From contig JAWKNO010000003.1 of assembly GCA_041391665.1 (NCBI GenBank), positions 1,612,001-1,676,000 on the forward strand: 64,000 bases of DNA. Direction: 5' to 3'. This DNA is from Bacteroidia bacterium (GTDB lineage Bacteria > Bacteroidota > Bacteroidia > J057). Under the pieces are notes generated by a model. It was not told where the DNA came from. It worked only from the letters and a program-made list of their open reading frames with translations, and ran no database searches. Shown one piece after another: positions 33,121 to 42,744 of the stretch (position 1 is its first letter; each line of letters begins with the position of its first letter). Both the position numbers and the translations under genes were made by a program.

Positions 33121-34187
33121 GCTTTTATGTCAGAAATTTTTTGCTTGATGGCAGGGATCAGGCCTTCGACGCCTTCTTCTACAGGAAGTACCACTGGTAA
33201 AGCCAGTTCGTCTTCATAGCGGGCCTGCCAGTCTTTGGCCTGGGCCAGTGTAAGCCCTTGCGTATTCAAAGCGATGCCCAATGTAGGGACGCCATACATT
33301 TTCATTAAGTCTATTTCGGTTGAAAGTGGGAATATTTTTCTGCCGGTTTTTTCCCATCCTTTATAGAAAATTCGCCCGGGAGGGTGTACCAGTACGACGC
33401 CGTCGCTCATGCCGGAGACCAAAAATTCGGACCCGCAGGGGCCACTCGGATTGCGGAGCGCTGCCTGTCCTTCGATAAATACCACGTCGGGATTTTCTTC
33501 GCGAAAACAGGTTACAATCGCGTGTTCGATTTCGCCCGAGACAAAATCATTGACGGTCGTATCGAATACAAAACCATATTTCCCTCCCTGCATCCAGCCG
33601 GTCTGACCGGTGTAAATCATCTCCGATTTCAGGCCGGCTTCGCGGGAAGCCTGCACCAGAAACCGTGCAGTCGTGCGTTTTCCAACGGCGCAGTCTGTAC
33701 CCAACACCGCAATCTTTCCACAAGTAACGTTATGGATTTCCCCTGACCAGAAGTGCAGTTCCTCACGTGGTTTGGGTTTTCTGACGTCGATCAGCTGCAC
33801 GCCGTGTTTTTCCGCCAGGCTTACCATTTCGGGCGTTTCGGACAGAAACTGATGCATCCCGCTCACGACAGACATATTTGCGGCAATGGATTCCCGTATA
33901 GAAGACATCCATTCAGGGGCGATCGAGCCACCGGCGTGAGCCACACCCAAAATCGAAAACTCCGCGACCGGGGAAGGCTGCGATTGCAGATATTCAGCAA
34001 CCGAGGCAAAAACAGGAATGCCACGGTTTTTTCCGTCAAGCACCGCTCCGGCATCTTTTCCGGCGGAGACGCTGTCGATGACAGCCTGGACGTGAAATCT
34101 TTCCGAACCACGGATCAGTCCGTGGGCAGTTTTTGCTGAGGGGGTATGCAGCAACCCCTGAGTCAACACGATAGCAGTTCCGTGCAT
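33117..34187 (-). CDS. dgcN: DUF1611 protein (DgcN-type D-glutamate N-acetyltransferase)
   Basis: A 356-residue DUF1611 protein with an N-terminal Rossmann-like half and a P-loop-like segment GTDCAVGKRTTA near residue 170. DUF1611 members paired with enolase-superfamily epimerases were shown to be DgcN, which acetylates D-glutamate before DgcA racemises the product. Here the two genes overlap by 4 bases in that same order. Substrate identity is inferred from this pairing. D-glutamate would come from peptidoglycan turnover or the environment. Confidence 0.75.
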   Translation of the reverse strand: MHGTAIVLTQGLLHTPSAKTAHGLIRGSERFHVQAVIDSVSAGKDAGAVLDGKNRGIPVFASVAEYLQSQPSPVAEFSILGVAHAGGSIAPEWMSSIRESIAANMSVVSGMHQFLSETPEMVSLAEKHGVQLIDVRKPKPREELHFWSGEIHNVTCGKIAVLGTDCAVGKRTTARFLVQASREAGLKSEMIYTGQTGWMQGGKYGFVFDTTVNDFVSGEIEHAIVTCFREENPDVVFIEGQAALRNPSGPCGSEFLVSGMSDGVVLVHPPGRIFYKGWEKTGRKIFPLSTEIDLMKMYGVPTLGIALNTQGLTLAQAKDWQARYEDELALPVVLPVEEGVEGLIPAIKQKISDIKA

Positions 34188-34207
34188 AAATACGTAAATG
34201 GTTGAAG

Positions 34208-34684
34208 TTACTGTTCCAGTCCCAGCATTTCGAGAAGCTGGCTGGTGTGGTCTTTGGATTTTACTTCCCGGACAACGTGTGTAATCATTCCTTCTTCATT
34301 GATGACAAATGTGGTTCGGTAAGTACCCATAACCAGATTGCCAAACAACAATTTTTCCCCCCACAAACCAAACGCATCGATCAGCTTTCTATCCGGGTCG
34401 GACAGCAGCGGGTAGGGCAGGTTATATTTTGCGATAAACTTCCGATGAGATTTTTCGGTATCGCGGCTTACGCCGATGACCTGATATCCTTTTTCCACCC
34501 ACAACAGATGATTGTCTCTCAGATTACAGGCCTCCGTAGTACAGGTTGGGGTATCATCCTGGGGGTAAAAAAACAAAATCACTTTTTGCCCGGAAAAGTC
34601 CCGGAGCGAGACTGCATTCCCATCCTGATCAGTGAGCGAGACATCAGGAACCCACATACCTACATCTATTTTCAGTTCATTCAT
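34208..34684 (-). CDS. bcp: Thioredoxin-dependent peroxiredoxin (Bcp/PrxQ)
   Basis: A 158-residue peroxiredoxin of the Bcp/PrxQ subfamily. The peroxidatic Cys48 lies in TPTCTTEAC and the resolving Cys53 follows five residues later, the spacing typical of alpha-helix-resolving PrxQ proteins. It reduces peroxides using thioredoxin in the cytoplasm. It lies 20 bases upstream of the DUF1611 gene on the same strand and may be co-transcribed with it. Confidence 0.92.
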   Translation of the reverse strand: MNELKIDVGMWVPDVSLTDQDGNAVSLRDFSGQKVILFFYPQDDTPTCTTEACNLRDNHLLWVEKGYQVIGVSRDTEKSHRKFIAKYNLPYPLLSDPDRKLIDAFGLWGEKLLFGNLVMGTYRTTFVINEEGMITHVVREVKSKDHTSQLLEMLGLEQ

Positions 34685-34810
34685 ACGAATACCTCCTTTC
34701 TACAAAGGTAGGGAAAATAATGGAGTTGGCAGGTTCGGGTAAATAGATGTAGATTTGAACCCTTACTTTGCCTGCGGGTAAAACCGACAAAGTGCCTTCA
34801 ATACTATGTT

Positions 34811-37800
34811 ATGAACGAAAAGAGGATTAATGACCTGACCGGCTGGGGCGTATTTTTTGTTGCGCTGGTTGTCTATCTTTTGACCATGGCCCCAACGGCT
34901 AGTTTTTGGGACTGCGGGGAATTTATTGCCTGTGCCAACGAACTCGAAGTTACCCACCCCCCGGGAGCGCCGCTTTTTTTGATTCTCGGGCGCATTTTCA
35001 GTCTTTTTTCTTTTGGAGATGTGACGCGGGTTGCCTTTATGGTGAATCTTCTCAGCGCAGTTTCCAGTGCATTTACAGCACTTTTCACCTGCTGGACGAT
35101 TACGATTCTGGCAAAAAAGAGCCTTGAAGCCTCCGACATGGACGATCAGACCAAGTTGATTGCAGCCATGATTTCCGGGGTAATCGGTGGCCTCGCCTGC
35201 ACTTTTGCCGATTCCATCTGGTTTAATGCGGTAGAAGCAGAAGTCTATGGGATGAGTTCTTTTTTCACAGCCATTGTCGTATGGCTTATACTGAAATGGG
35301 AAGCGCGGGCAGACGAGCCTGACCACCTCCGCTGGATTTTGCTTATCGCCTATGTCATGGGGCTCTCTATTGGGGTCCACCTGCTCAATCTGCTGACGAT
35401 TCCCGCTCTTGCGGTCATTTACTACCTCCGCAAATTTCCTTTCTCTGTCAAAGGCCTTCTGGCAACACTGGGGATATCGGTCGTAATTTTGGGTTTTATC
35501 CTTTACGGCATTATTCAATATACATTTAGTGCGGCGTGGGGATTTGAAAAATTGTTTACCGGAACCCTCTCCAGAGCTGGTGAAGACCTTGGCGGACTGG
35601 GCCTTCCGATGGGTACAGGCTCAGCCATATTTACCCTGATCATCCTGTCGCTGGTCGCAATGGCACTTATCATCAGCCACAAGCGAAAATGGGTTGTACT
35701 GAATACAGCTATTCTGGCCTTTACGCTGATCACAACTGGTTTTTCTTCCTACGGCGTCATCTTTGTTCGCTCCAAAGTCAATCCGCCGGTGGATATGAAC
35801 AATCCCGAAAATATCCTCACTTTCCTCAGCTATATGAAGCGGGAACAATACGGCGACCGCCCCCTGTTCCGGGGCCCGCTCTACAATGCAGGTTTTGACC
35901 TGGACTCCAGAGGATACCCCAAAACAAAATCCAACGGGATGAAATACACCCTTCTCGAAGGCAAAACCAAGTATGTCGAGGATATGGAGGATGTGGAATA
36001 TCTGTACAAAGCTGAAGATATTGTGCTTTTTCCGAGAATGTATGAGCCCGGCCATTATACCAATGCGGGTCCTTTCAGTTATATCAATTTTGTCCAAAGG
36101 CTGGGGCCCGATAAAGAAAGCCCGCTGGACGACAAACCTACCCGCTTTGAAGACTTTAAGTTTTTCCTTGAGTACCAGCTCAACCATATGTATATCCGCT
36201 ACTTCCTCTGGAATTTTGCAGGAAGAGCCAGCGACGAGCAGGAAGCCCGCTGGGAAGACGGCCTGTTTCTCCGCACATCGGCGCACAACATTGGGAACAA
36301 AGGCAACAATCACTATTTTTTCCTCCCACTGATTCTTGGAGTAATGGGCTTTATCTGGCAGTTTGTGATGAAACGAAAGGATGCTTTTGTAGTTGGGTTG
36401 TTGTTTTTCTTCACAGGCGTAGCCATTATCCTATACCTCAATCAGTATCCCAACCAGCCAAGGGAAAGAGATTATTCCTATGCAGGATCTTTTCAGACTT
36501 TCTGTATATGGATCGGGCTGGGGGTACTTTTTCTAACGGATCAGTTGAGACGCTGGCTCAAAGAATATGCCGTCTGGGTCGCCGGAGCAATTGCCCTCAT
36601 TGCCCCCATGCTGATGATGGGCTATAACTGGGACGATCATACACGTAAGGGCCGATACGTAGATATCGAATTTGCCAAAAACCTCCTCAATTCCTGCGAA
36701 AAAAACGCCATTCTGTTTACCGCAGGAGACAACGATACCTTCCCACTCTGGTACATTCAGGAGGTAGAAGGTTTCCGGACTGATGTACGGGTAGTCAACC
36801 TTGAGCTGTTGATTTCTGATTGGTATATCGAGCAAATGACGGAACCGAAAAACGAGTCGGAAGCCCTGCCCATTACCATGAAAAAGAAAGACTATGTAGG
36901 CGAAAAAGGGCTCGTGATTTATGATTTTCCCTCAAGGGCCATCACGCTTCCTGTCAATAAAGAAGAACTGGTCGCCAATGGAGTCCTCTCACCGGAAGAA
37001 GCACAATTTGCCGGAGACGAGATGGTATGGGAATTTAAATCTCGGGGCGGAAGCAGGAATCCCTATATCCTGCGGAAAGACTCTGTGATCATCAACATGA
37101 TGAGAAACATTGCGAATGACGGATGGAAACGCCCGGTTTATTTCGCTAATACCATGCCGCCGTCCAGCTTTGTCAACCTGCAGGATTATTTCCGCATGGA
37201 AGGAATGGCCTTTCGGGTGCTGCCGGTAAAACGAAGCGAAGCCACGATCAACGACATCTATTTTGGCAGAATTGATCAGGAGATCATGACCCAGCGCCTG
37301 ACGCAAGATTTTCTTTACACCGGTATGGACGATCCCTCCGTCAATTTTGATGAGCATATTCGCGAAGTCATTATCGGCAACTACCGCAACTGCTTTTTCA
37401 GGCTTTGCAACAGCTATACGGAGCAGATCATCAAAATGGAAGCAGATTCGGCGGATCATACAGCAGAAATCGACAAGTTGAAAAGCCAAATTGAAGCGCT
37501 TATCACCTTTGCCGACCAAAAGATGCCCCATTCTGTCGTACCCAAAGGCCTGACATTGCTCATCACGCAGGGGCAGATGCTGGAGCAGATAGGGCTTTCC
37601 GAACTGGCGCTTGATGAATTTATAAGGCTCAAACCCCTTGCACTCGCAGATTTGCGGTTTAGAGCCGAAAATGATCTCGACATAGATCAAAATACCCTTT
37701 CCCTGAGAGCCGCTGTGATTACCATTCAGATATTTGTCCGCAGAGGCATGGATGTCGAGGCCAATGCTATTGCCACAGAAATACAGAATGCAACTGATTC

Positions 37801-37840
37801 GCCGATAGGCTTTCAGATTATTGAAAAAATGAAGCAGTAA
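34811..37840 (+). CDS. DUF2723 multi-pass membrane protein (GT-C-like)
   Basis: A 1009-residue membrane protein of the DUF2723 family, abundant in Bacteroidota. The N-terminal ~330 residues contain many membrane helices with the family motif SFWDCGEFIACANELEVTHP near residues 33-52. The Asp-Glu pattern in the first loop resembles GT-C glycosyltransferases such as protein O-mannosyltransferases. The C-terminal half is largely soluble. A role in protein or lipid glycosylation is inferred. The rRNA methyltransferase gene begins at the base after its stop codon. Confidence 0.85.
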   Translation: MNEKRINDLTGWGVFFVALVVYLLTMAPTASFWDCGEFIACANELEVTHPPGAPLFLILGRIFSLFSFGDVTRVAFMVNLLSAVSSAFTALFTCWTITILAKKSLEASDMDDQTKLIAAMISGVIGGLACTFADSIWFNAVEAEVYGMSSFFTAIVVWLILKWEARADEPDHLRWILLIAYVMGLSIGVHLLNLLTIPALAVIYYLRKFPFSVKGLLATLGISVVILGFILYGIIQYTFSAAWGFEKLFTGTLSRAGEDLGGLGLPMGTGSAIFTLIILSLVAMALIISHKRKWVVLNTAILAFTLITTGFSSYGVIFVRSKVNPPVDMNNPENILTFLSYMKREQYGDRPLFRGPLYNAGFDLDSRGYPKTKSNGMKYTLLEGKTKYVEDMEDVEYLYKAEDIVLFPRMYEPGHYTNAGPFSYINFVQRLGPDKESPLDDKPTRFEDFKFFLEYQLNHMYIRYFLWNFAGRASDEQEARWEDGLFLRTSAHNIGNKGNNHYFFLPLILGVMGFIWQFVMKRKDAFVVGLLFFFTGVAIILYLNQYPNQPRERDYSYAGSFQTFCIWIGLGVLFLTDQLRRWLKEYAVWVAGAIALIAPMLMMGYNWDDHTRKGRYVDIEFAKNLLNSCEKNAILFTAGDNDTFPLWYIQEVEGFRTDVRVVNLELLISDWYIEQMTEPKNESEALPITMKKKDYVGEKGLVIYDFPSRAITLPVNKEELVANGVLSPEEAQFAGDEMVWEFKSRGGSRNPYILRKDSVIINMMRNIANDGWKRPVYFANTMPPSSFVNLQDYFRMEGMAFRVLPVKRSEATINDIYFGRIDQEIMTQRLTQDFLYTGMDDPSVNFDEHIREVIIGNYRNCFFRLCNSYTEQIIKMEADSADHTAEIDKLKSQIEALITFADQKMPHSVVPKGLTLLITQGQMLEQIGLSELALDEFIRLKPLALADLRFRAENDLDIDQNTLSLRAAVITIQIFVRRGMDVEANAIATEIQNATDSPIGFQIIEKMKQ

Positions 37841-38596
37841 ATGAAAGAGAGACAGAAACAATACAATAACCTGATCTACGGCGTACATTCCATTGTAGAG
37901 GCATTAGATGCAGGTAAACCCGTGGACAAAATCATGATCCGGCAGGGCAATAACCATGGCCGTGTGGGAGAAATCCGCAATCGGGCGAAAGAATTGCAGA
38001 TACCTATACAAATGGTTCCGGAAGCTACGATTGAGCGAATATGTCCCCGGGACAGCAACCACCAGGGCGTAGCGGCATTTATTGCGTCTGTCGAATATCA
38101 GCCGCTGGAGGAAATAATCCTCGGCATACAGGAGCGGGGAGAGACACCCCTGCTGTTGATGCTCGACAGCGTAACTGACGTGCGCAACTTCGGCGCCATT
38201 GCCCGGACAGCAGAGTGTATGGGTTTCCATGCCATCGTTGTCCCCGCACAGGGTGCGGCGGCCATCAATGCTGACGCAGTAAAGGTATCAGCCGGGGCAC
38301 TTCACCATTTGCCCGTAAGCCGGATCAATAATCTGGTAGATGCAGTCATTCTCATGCAGGCCTATGGCATCACGACCATAGCCTGCACCGAAAAGGCCGA
38401 AGCCAGTATTTACGATATGGATTTTTCTGCCCCGCTTTGCATCATCATGGGCGCGGAAGACAAAGGAATTTCTACCAGCCTGCTCAAACGCGTGGGATTT
38501 TTGGCGCAAATACCCATGTATGGAAAAGTATCCTCCCTGAATGTATCCGTAGCCGCAGGCGTGATTATGGCTGAGGCGAGGCGGCAGCGGAAGTGA
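37841..38596 (+). CDS. rlmB: 23S rRNA 2'-O-methyltransferase (RlmB/TrmH family)
   Basis: A 251-residue SPOUT methyltransferase. The N-terminal substrate-binding domain is followed by the three TrmH motifs: DSVTDVRNFGAIARTAE, MGAEDKGIS and SSLNVSVAAGVIMAEA. Length and motifs fit RlmB, which methylates G2251 of 23S rRNA. It abuts the DUF2723 gene with no gap, so it is probably translationally coupled. Its 3' end overlaps, on the opposite strand, the remnant of a DUF1080 gene. Confidence 0.9.
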   Translation: MKERQKQYNNLIYGVHSIVEALDAGKPVDKIMIRQGNNHGRVGEIRNRAKELQIPIQMVPEATIERICPRDSNHQGVAAFIASVEYQPLEEIILGIQERGETPLLLMLDSVTDVRNFGAIARTAECMGFHAIVVPAQGAAAINADAVKVSAGALHHLPVSRINNLVDAVILMQAYGITTIACTEKAEASIYDMDFSAPLCIIMGAEDKGISTSLLKRVGFLAQIPMYGKVSSLNVSVAAGVIMAEARRQRK

Positions 38597-38741
38597 AATA
38601 CGTTGCATACTCCGATGGCAAACCAGCCAGGCTTTGGATCTGAATATCCTTAAAATACACCTCTGCTGCTTCGCTCTGAATCTGAAGTTTCCCCTTTGTG
38701 AGGGGAACTGATTTCCCATCTTCCACATAGAGTGAGTTCAG
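38565..38741 (-). pseudogene. C-terminal fragment of a DUF1080 (3-keto-disaccharide hydrolase) gene
   Basis: The minus frame reads LNSLYVEDGKSVPLTKGK, LQIQSEAAEVYFKDIQIQ, and ends FTSAAASPQP before TAA at 38567-38565. The LTKGKLQIQSE...VYFKDIQI pattern is the C-terminal strand pair of DUF1080 jelly-roll proteins. It has no start codon and begins within the stop of the S41 protease gene, so only the last 58 codons survive. It overlaps the rlmB 3' end antisense by 32 bases. Confidence 0.6.
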
Positions 38742-40762
38742 ATATAGAAAAGATCATTCATAATCCGGTAACACTCCAGTATATAAGGGTCTTTTTGAAT
38801 TTTTTCTTTCCACGTTTCATGGCGGATCACTGAAGCTGTATCCTGTATATTCGCGATTTGGGGAATAGCCGCAAACCCGTCGGTTTCAATAAAACTATTT
38901 TTCACAGACTCAGCCGATACACGCTCTTTGTCTTTTGCCGCTTTGTATTTTTCATAGTTCAGACTGATCACGGAGTTGGTATTATTATCCCTGACCACTT
39001 CTGCTCTTTGAGATATAATCTGGAAACGGCCATCCTGACTTACCCGGTCCATACTTAACTGTTTGATTTTTTCTATATCACTATAGGTGCAGACAGATTG
39101 AGCGACAGGGGTAACCGGCAAATCCTCAACGATAAATGCATAAGGAAAACCCCTCTCACCCGACGGAATAAACTGGTTTTCGGCAGGTAATACGATATCG
39201 GGATGAATACCTTTGTACTGAATCGTGCGGCCATTTGCTGTAAAAAATTTACCAATGGTGAGCTTTACTTCTCCATAGGAAAATTCATCATCACGCAGAT
39301 TTTCATTTAAATCAAAGAACCGCTGGATTGTTCCTTTTCCATAAGTAGCATGGCTCCCCACGACAATCGCTCTGCCGTAATCCTGCATCGTACCGGAAAA
39401 TAATTCGGAGGCCGACGCACTGCTTGAATTTACCAGTACAACCAGTTTCCCTTCAAATTGAGCCACACCGTCAGTATCTTCAAATACCCGGTGATTTCCA
39501 TTTTGATATTCAGCCTGCATGACAGCGCCATTTTCCAGAAAATACCCCATGATTTTAATAGCTTCCCGCGCAGATCCCCCCTGATTGTCTCTTAAATCTA
39601 ATATCATGCCTTCTGCTTTGGCTTCATTCAACCGGGTAATCGCCTGTAAAATATGTGCTGCACAGCCTTCCTCTCCGTCGTAAAATCTCGGCAAACGGAT
39701 ATAGGCTATATTTTTTTCATTTAATGGATATTGCAACAAAAAGGCCATGGTCATATCCATGTCGATTTTGTCCCGGATCAGGGAGATTTCCCGGATTTCG
39801 TTTGAAGTGGTTTTTACGGTCAGTTGTACGGCTGTACCCTTTTCACCTTTAAGCAGGTTAATGACTTCATTTAACTCCAAACCACCAACTTCAACAGCCA
39901 GATTATCAGCAGCGGTAATATGCGTAATCACATCTCCCCGTTCCAGTTGCTTTGATTTCCATGCTGGCCCCCCGGCAACCAGTTCGTCAATCTTCGGATA
40001 CCCGTCAGCGATTTTCAACTCAACCCCGATTCCGAAAAAAGCTCTGGCAAATTCGGCTTCCCACCTGGCTTTTTGCTCTCGTGACAAATACTCAGACTGA
40101 ATATCATGGACTTTCAGAAAGGCATTCATATAGCTTTCCAACAAGGTGTTTTTTTCGCGATTTTTCAGATTTTCAAATTCTTTGCTGTACAATTTTGCGG
40201 TACGGGCAATCGCATTTTTCTGGTTTATTTCGAAGCTTTCGTTTGGGTATTTTGCCTCCAGAGCCAACAGTACCTCCAGTACATGCTTTTTTACTACCTG
40301 CCGCCACCGCTCTCTCAGTTCATCCTCATCCTTTGCAAATTCCAGCTTAGCGGATTGGGTCTCCAGGGTTTCTGTTTGCTGGAGATTCATCTCTTCCGAA
40401 AGTGCCAGATGACAAGATTTTTCAGCATCTGTGATGCAGGTTTTCAGTAGCTCTGCCGATTGATCAAAAAATGCCAGGGATGCATTTTTCCATTCGTCGT
40501 CAAGCATCAGCTCATAAGACTTGAGTTTGTTGATTTCTTTTTGGGTGAAAAATAGTTTGTCCGGGTCAATCTGATCGAGATAATACTGAAAAAGATCTTT
40601 TGACAAATCATCATTGATCTCCCTTGGCGTCAGATGGTTGAGTCTGACTGTCTCCACAATCTGTCTCATCACCGGAGAGGGATTATCAGTTTGTGGATGG
40701 AGGAACCCAAGAAACAGACACAGCCCCAAAAGAAAAATTATAACCCATATTTTCATTTTCAT
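38738..40762 (-). CDS. prc: Carboxy-terminal processing protease (S41, Prc type)
   Basis: A 674-residue tail-specific protease with an N-terminal membrane or signal segment (IWVIIFLLGLCLFLGF). A PDZ domain sits around residues 230-310 and the S41 catalytic core follows: LVNSSSASASELFSG holds the nucleophilic Ser and HATYGKGT the general-base Lys. It would cleave periplasmic proteins at their C-termini. Its stop overlaps the start of a DUF1080 fragment, suggesting that the gene after it was mostly deleted. Confidence 0.9.
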   Translation of the reverse strand: MKMKIWVIIFLLGLCLFLGFLHPQTDNPSPVMRQIVETVRLNHLTPREINDDLSKDLFQYYLDQIDPDKLFFTQKEINKLKSYELMLDDEWKNASLAFFDQSAELLKTCITDAEKSCHLALSEEMNLQQTETLETQSAKLEFAKDEDELRERWRQVVKKHVLEVLLALEAKYPNESFEINQKNAIARTAKLYSKEFENLKNREKNTLLESYMNAFLKVHDIQSEYLSREQKARWEAEFARAFFGIGVELKIADGYPKIDELVAGGPAWKSKQLERGDVITHITAADNLAVEVGGLELNEVINLLKGEKGTAVQLTVKTTSNEIREISLIRDKIDMDMTMAFLLQYPLNEKNIAYIRLPRFYDGEEGCAAHILQAITRLNEAKAEGMILDLRDNQGGSAREAIKIMGYFLENGAVMQAEYQNGNHRVFEDTDGVAQFEGKLVVLVNSSSASASELFSGTMQDYGRAIVVGSHATYGKGTIQRFFDLNENLRDDEFSYGEVKLTIGKFFTANGRTIQYKGIHPDIVLPAENQFIPSGERGFPYAFIVEDLPVTPVAQSVCTYSDIEKIKQLSMDRVSQDGRFQIISQRAEVVRDNNTNSVISLNYEKYKAAKDKERVSAESVKNSFIETDGFAAIPQIANIQDTASVIRHETWKEKIQKDPYILECYRIMNDLFYI

Positions 40763-40821
40763 GACTTTACTTTTACAAAAATACCCATCCTACATCCGGA
40801 TTAATTGCGAAATTACCCGCT

Positions 40822-42735
40822 ATGCGTACCAGACTATTTTCTTTCATTCTTTTTTGCCTGACCAGCATCACTTCTTTTTCACAGATTCCGATAAAGGGAA
40901 AAATCGTAAGTCTTCCCGACAAACAGCCCATCGCTTTTGCTAATATAGGCATTATCAACTCCTCCATAGGCACAATTGCCAATACAGACGGAAGTTTTTC
41001 CTTTAAGATTCCCTCTTACTTTTCGCATGATTCGGTTCTTTTTTCGGCCCTGGGTTATTCGAAAATATTTATTCCGGTCTCAGAACTTACGCGGGAAACG
41101 GAGTTAACGGTTTATCTCAGAGAAGCGCCTTATGCTTTATCGGAAGTTATGCTGACCGCAGAGCGGGTCAAAGCCAAAATATATAAGGCTGGCAACCGCA
41201 AATTTGACGGAGGAAGTCTCTATGCAGATACAGTCATGGCCGGTGCGGCAATGGCTTTACTGATTCAAAACAAATCGCCAAAGTTTCGTTACCCGGTATA
41301 TATTCAGGACGCGCAACTGCGAATTGTAAAAAATACGTTCCGCGAGTTTAAAATTCGTGTGCGACTGCTTGAGGCCGAAAATATCAAAGGATTAATCATG
41401 CCGGGGAAAGATTTGCTCAACCAAAGTGTTGTTGTCGAATCGAAAATAGCTGACGGATGGCTGAAAATAGACCTTTCCTCCTACCAGTTGAAAATGGATC
41501 GCGATTTTTTCCTTGTATTTGAATGGATACTCGAACAAAAAGACCGCAGCCATCTTTACCAGCAATACGAACAGTTTCGCGCCGAACACCCGAGCCAGGT
41601 TTCTATTGATTATAGCATCATCAACGGTGTCAGGGTTCCCTACTACAACTATCAGGGCAATTTTTACCTGGGAACGTCCTTCGGCATTTCGGTTGCCCCT
41701 TCCATACTCAATAAACAAACGTCTTACTACCGGCTCAACAGCTTTGGCAGATGGATACCCGGCACTTCAGTACTTGCAGGTAGTGTTACCCTTAGTGACC
41801 AACCACACCCCACGCTGGCGGATACAATAGAATCTGAAGACGAGCCATCAGAAGAAGCGCTTTTGTCTTACTACAAAAGGAATCCGGTCTCAACTGTGAA
41901 TATTTCCAGTGACTCGATAGCGTATCCGATTTCAGGTATAAGCGATCTGCATACACGTTTTGCCGATCCAATACGAATCGAACTCCACCGCAATGAAAAC
42001 CAGCTTGCTTTTTTCGCTTACAACCTGACGCACTATCCATACGAACTGATCATGGATTTTAGTAAAATTCACAATCTTGAGCCCGTCGTCAGCAGAAAAA
42101 CTTATACCCTTTCTCCGGGAGTCAATCGCCTGCTGGTGCTTACCGTTACAGATCGTGCTGACGCCAATTATCACTACGAGCTCTCCGTAAAAGAACTGAT
42201 CGGAGACCCGGATGCGAGGCCGGATGACGCATTTGCCTACCTGATTCCGGTTGGGAATAGCCGGAAGGCAATGGTTAACGATTCGGCGCAGGCCTACTAT
42301 GAAGATCAGTTTATCATGGCAGCAGGAGATACGGTATTTGCCATGAGAAAAGGGGTTGTAACCGCTACAGCGGGTATGGGAAAAGTCGTTGACCGAATCG
42401 GTGGCGCGGGGTCATTTGAAGTCCTGCATGCAGATGGAACGGTAATGGTATATCAACACCTCGATACTTCGCACGTATTTGTACAGGCAGGAGAAACCAT
42501 ATATCCGGGCCAGGCTTTGAGCATTGTGCGCGAAAAAGGAGATTTACAGGTGATGTTATTTTCATTTGTCGGAGAAGGAAGGGTAAAGCGAATGAGGATT
42601 CCTTATTTTCAGAAACCGGGCATGACCATAAGCTACGACAACATCAGCAATGGCGCTGCGGTTGAGTACACCACCGACATAATTGTAAAGGAAATGACGG
42701 AAAAGGAAATTCGTTCCCATAAATTTATCCATTAG
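40822..42735 (+). CDS. Carboxypeptidase-regulatory-like protein with M23-like C-terminus
   Basis: A 637-residue exported protein (signal peptide to about residue 20). Residues ~22-100 are a carboxypeptidase-regulatory-like strand domain (IPIKGKIVSLPDKQPIAFAN, GTIANTDGSFSFKIP). The middle resembles surface proteins of Bacteroidota. Residues ~490-600 look like a LytM/M23 endopeptidase fold (VFAMRKGVVTATAG, LHADGTVMVYQHL, VQAGETIYPGQALSIV), but the HxxxD zinc ligands are not evident. It may be a non-catalytic M23-like protein. Its TAG stop forms part of the -7 element of the next gene. Confidence 0.7.
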   Translation: MRTRLFSFILFCLTSITSFSQIPIKGKIVSLPDKQPIAFANIGIINSSIGTIANTDGSFSFKIPSYFSHDSVLFSALGYSKIFIPVSELTRETELTVYLREAPYALSEVMLTAERVKAKIYKAGNRKFDGGSLYADTVMAGAAMALLIQNKSPKFRYPVYIQDAQLRIVKNTFREFKIRVRLLEAENIKGLIMPGKDLLNQSVVVESKIADGWLKIDLSSYQLKMDRDFFLVFEWILEQKDRSHLYQQYEQFRAEHPSQVSIDYSIINGVRVPYYNYQGNFYLGTSFGISVAPSILNKQTSYYRLNSFGRWIPGTSVLAGSVTLSDQPHPTLADTIESEDEPSEEALLSYYKRNPVSTVNISSDSIAYPISGISDLHTRFADPIRIELHRNENQLAFFAYNLTHYPYELIMDFSKIHNLEPVVSRKTYTLSPGVNRLLVLTVTDRADANYHYELSVKELIGDPDARPDDAFAYLIPVGNSRKAMVNDSAQAYYEDQFIMAAGDTVFAMRKGVVTATAGMGKVVDRIGGAGSFEVLHADGTVMVYQHLDTSHVFVQAGETIYPGQALSIVREKGDLQVMLFSFVGEGRVKRMRIPYFQKPGMTISYDNISNGAAVEYTTDIIVKEMTEKEIRSHKFIH

Positions 42736-42740
42736 ATTTG
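42733..42740 (+). promoter_or_regulatory. Bacteroidota -7 element before the hydroxyacid dehydrogenase
   Basis: TAGATTTG matches TAnnTTTG exactly and ends 4 bases before the ATG at 42745, implying a leaderless or nearly leaderless message. Its first three bases are the stop codon of the preceding gene. No clear -33 TTG is seen. Confidence 0.4.
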
Positions 42741-42744
42741 CCCC

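Noticed and set aside
36989..37888. Minus-strand open frame of 299 codons opposite the DUF2723 gene
   Set aside because: Antisense to a conserved family; low-quality composition and no recognisable motifs.
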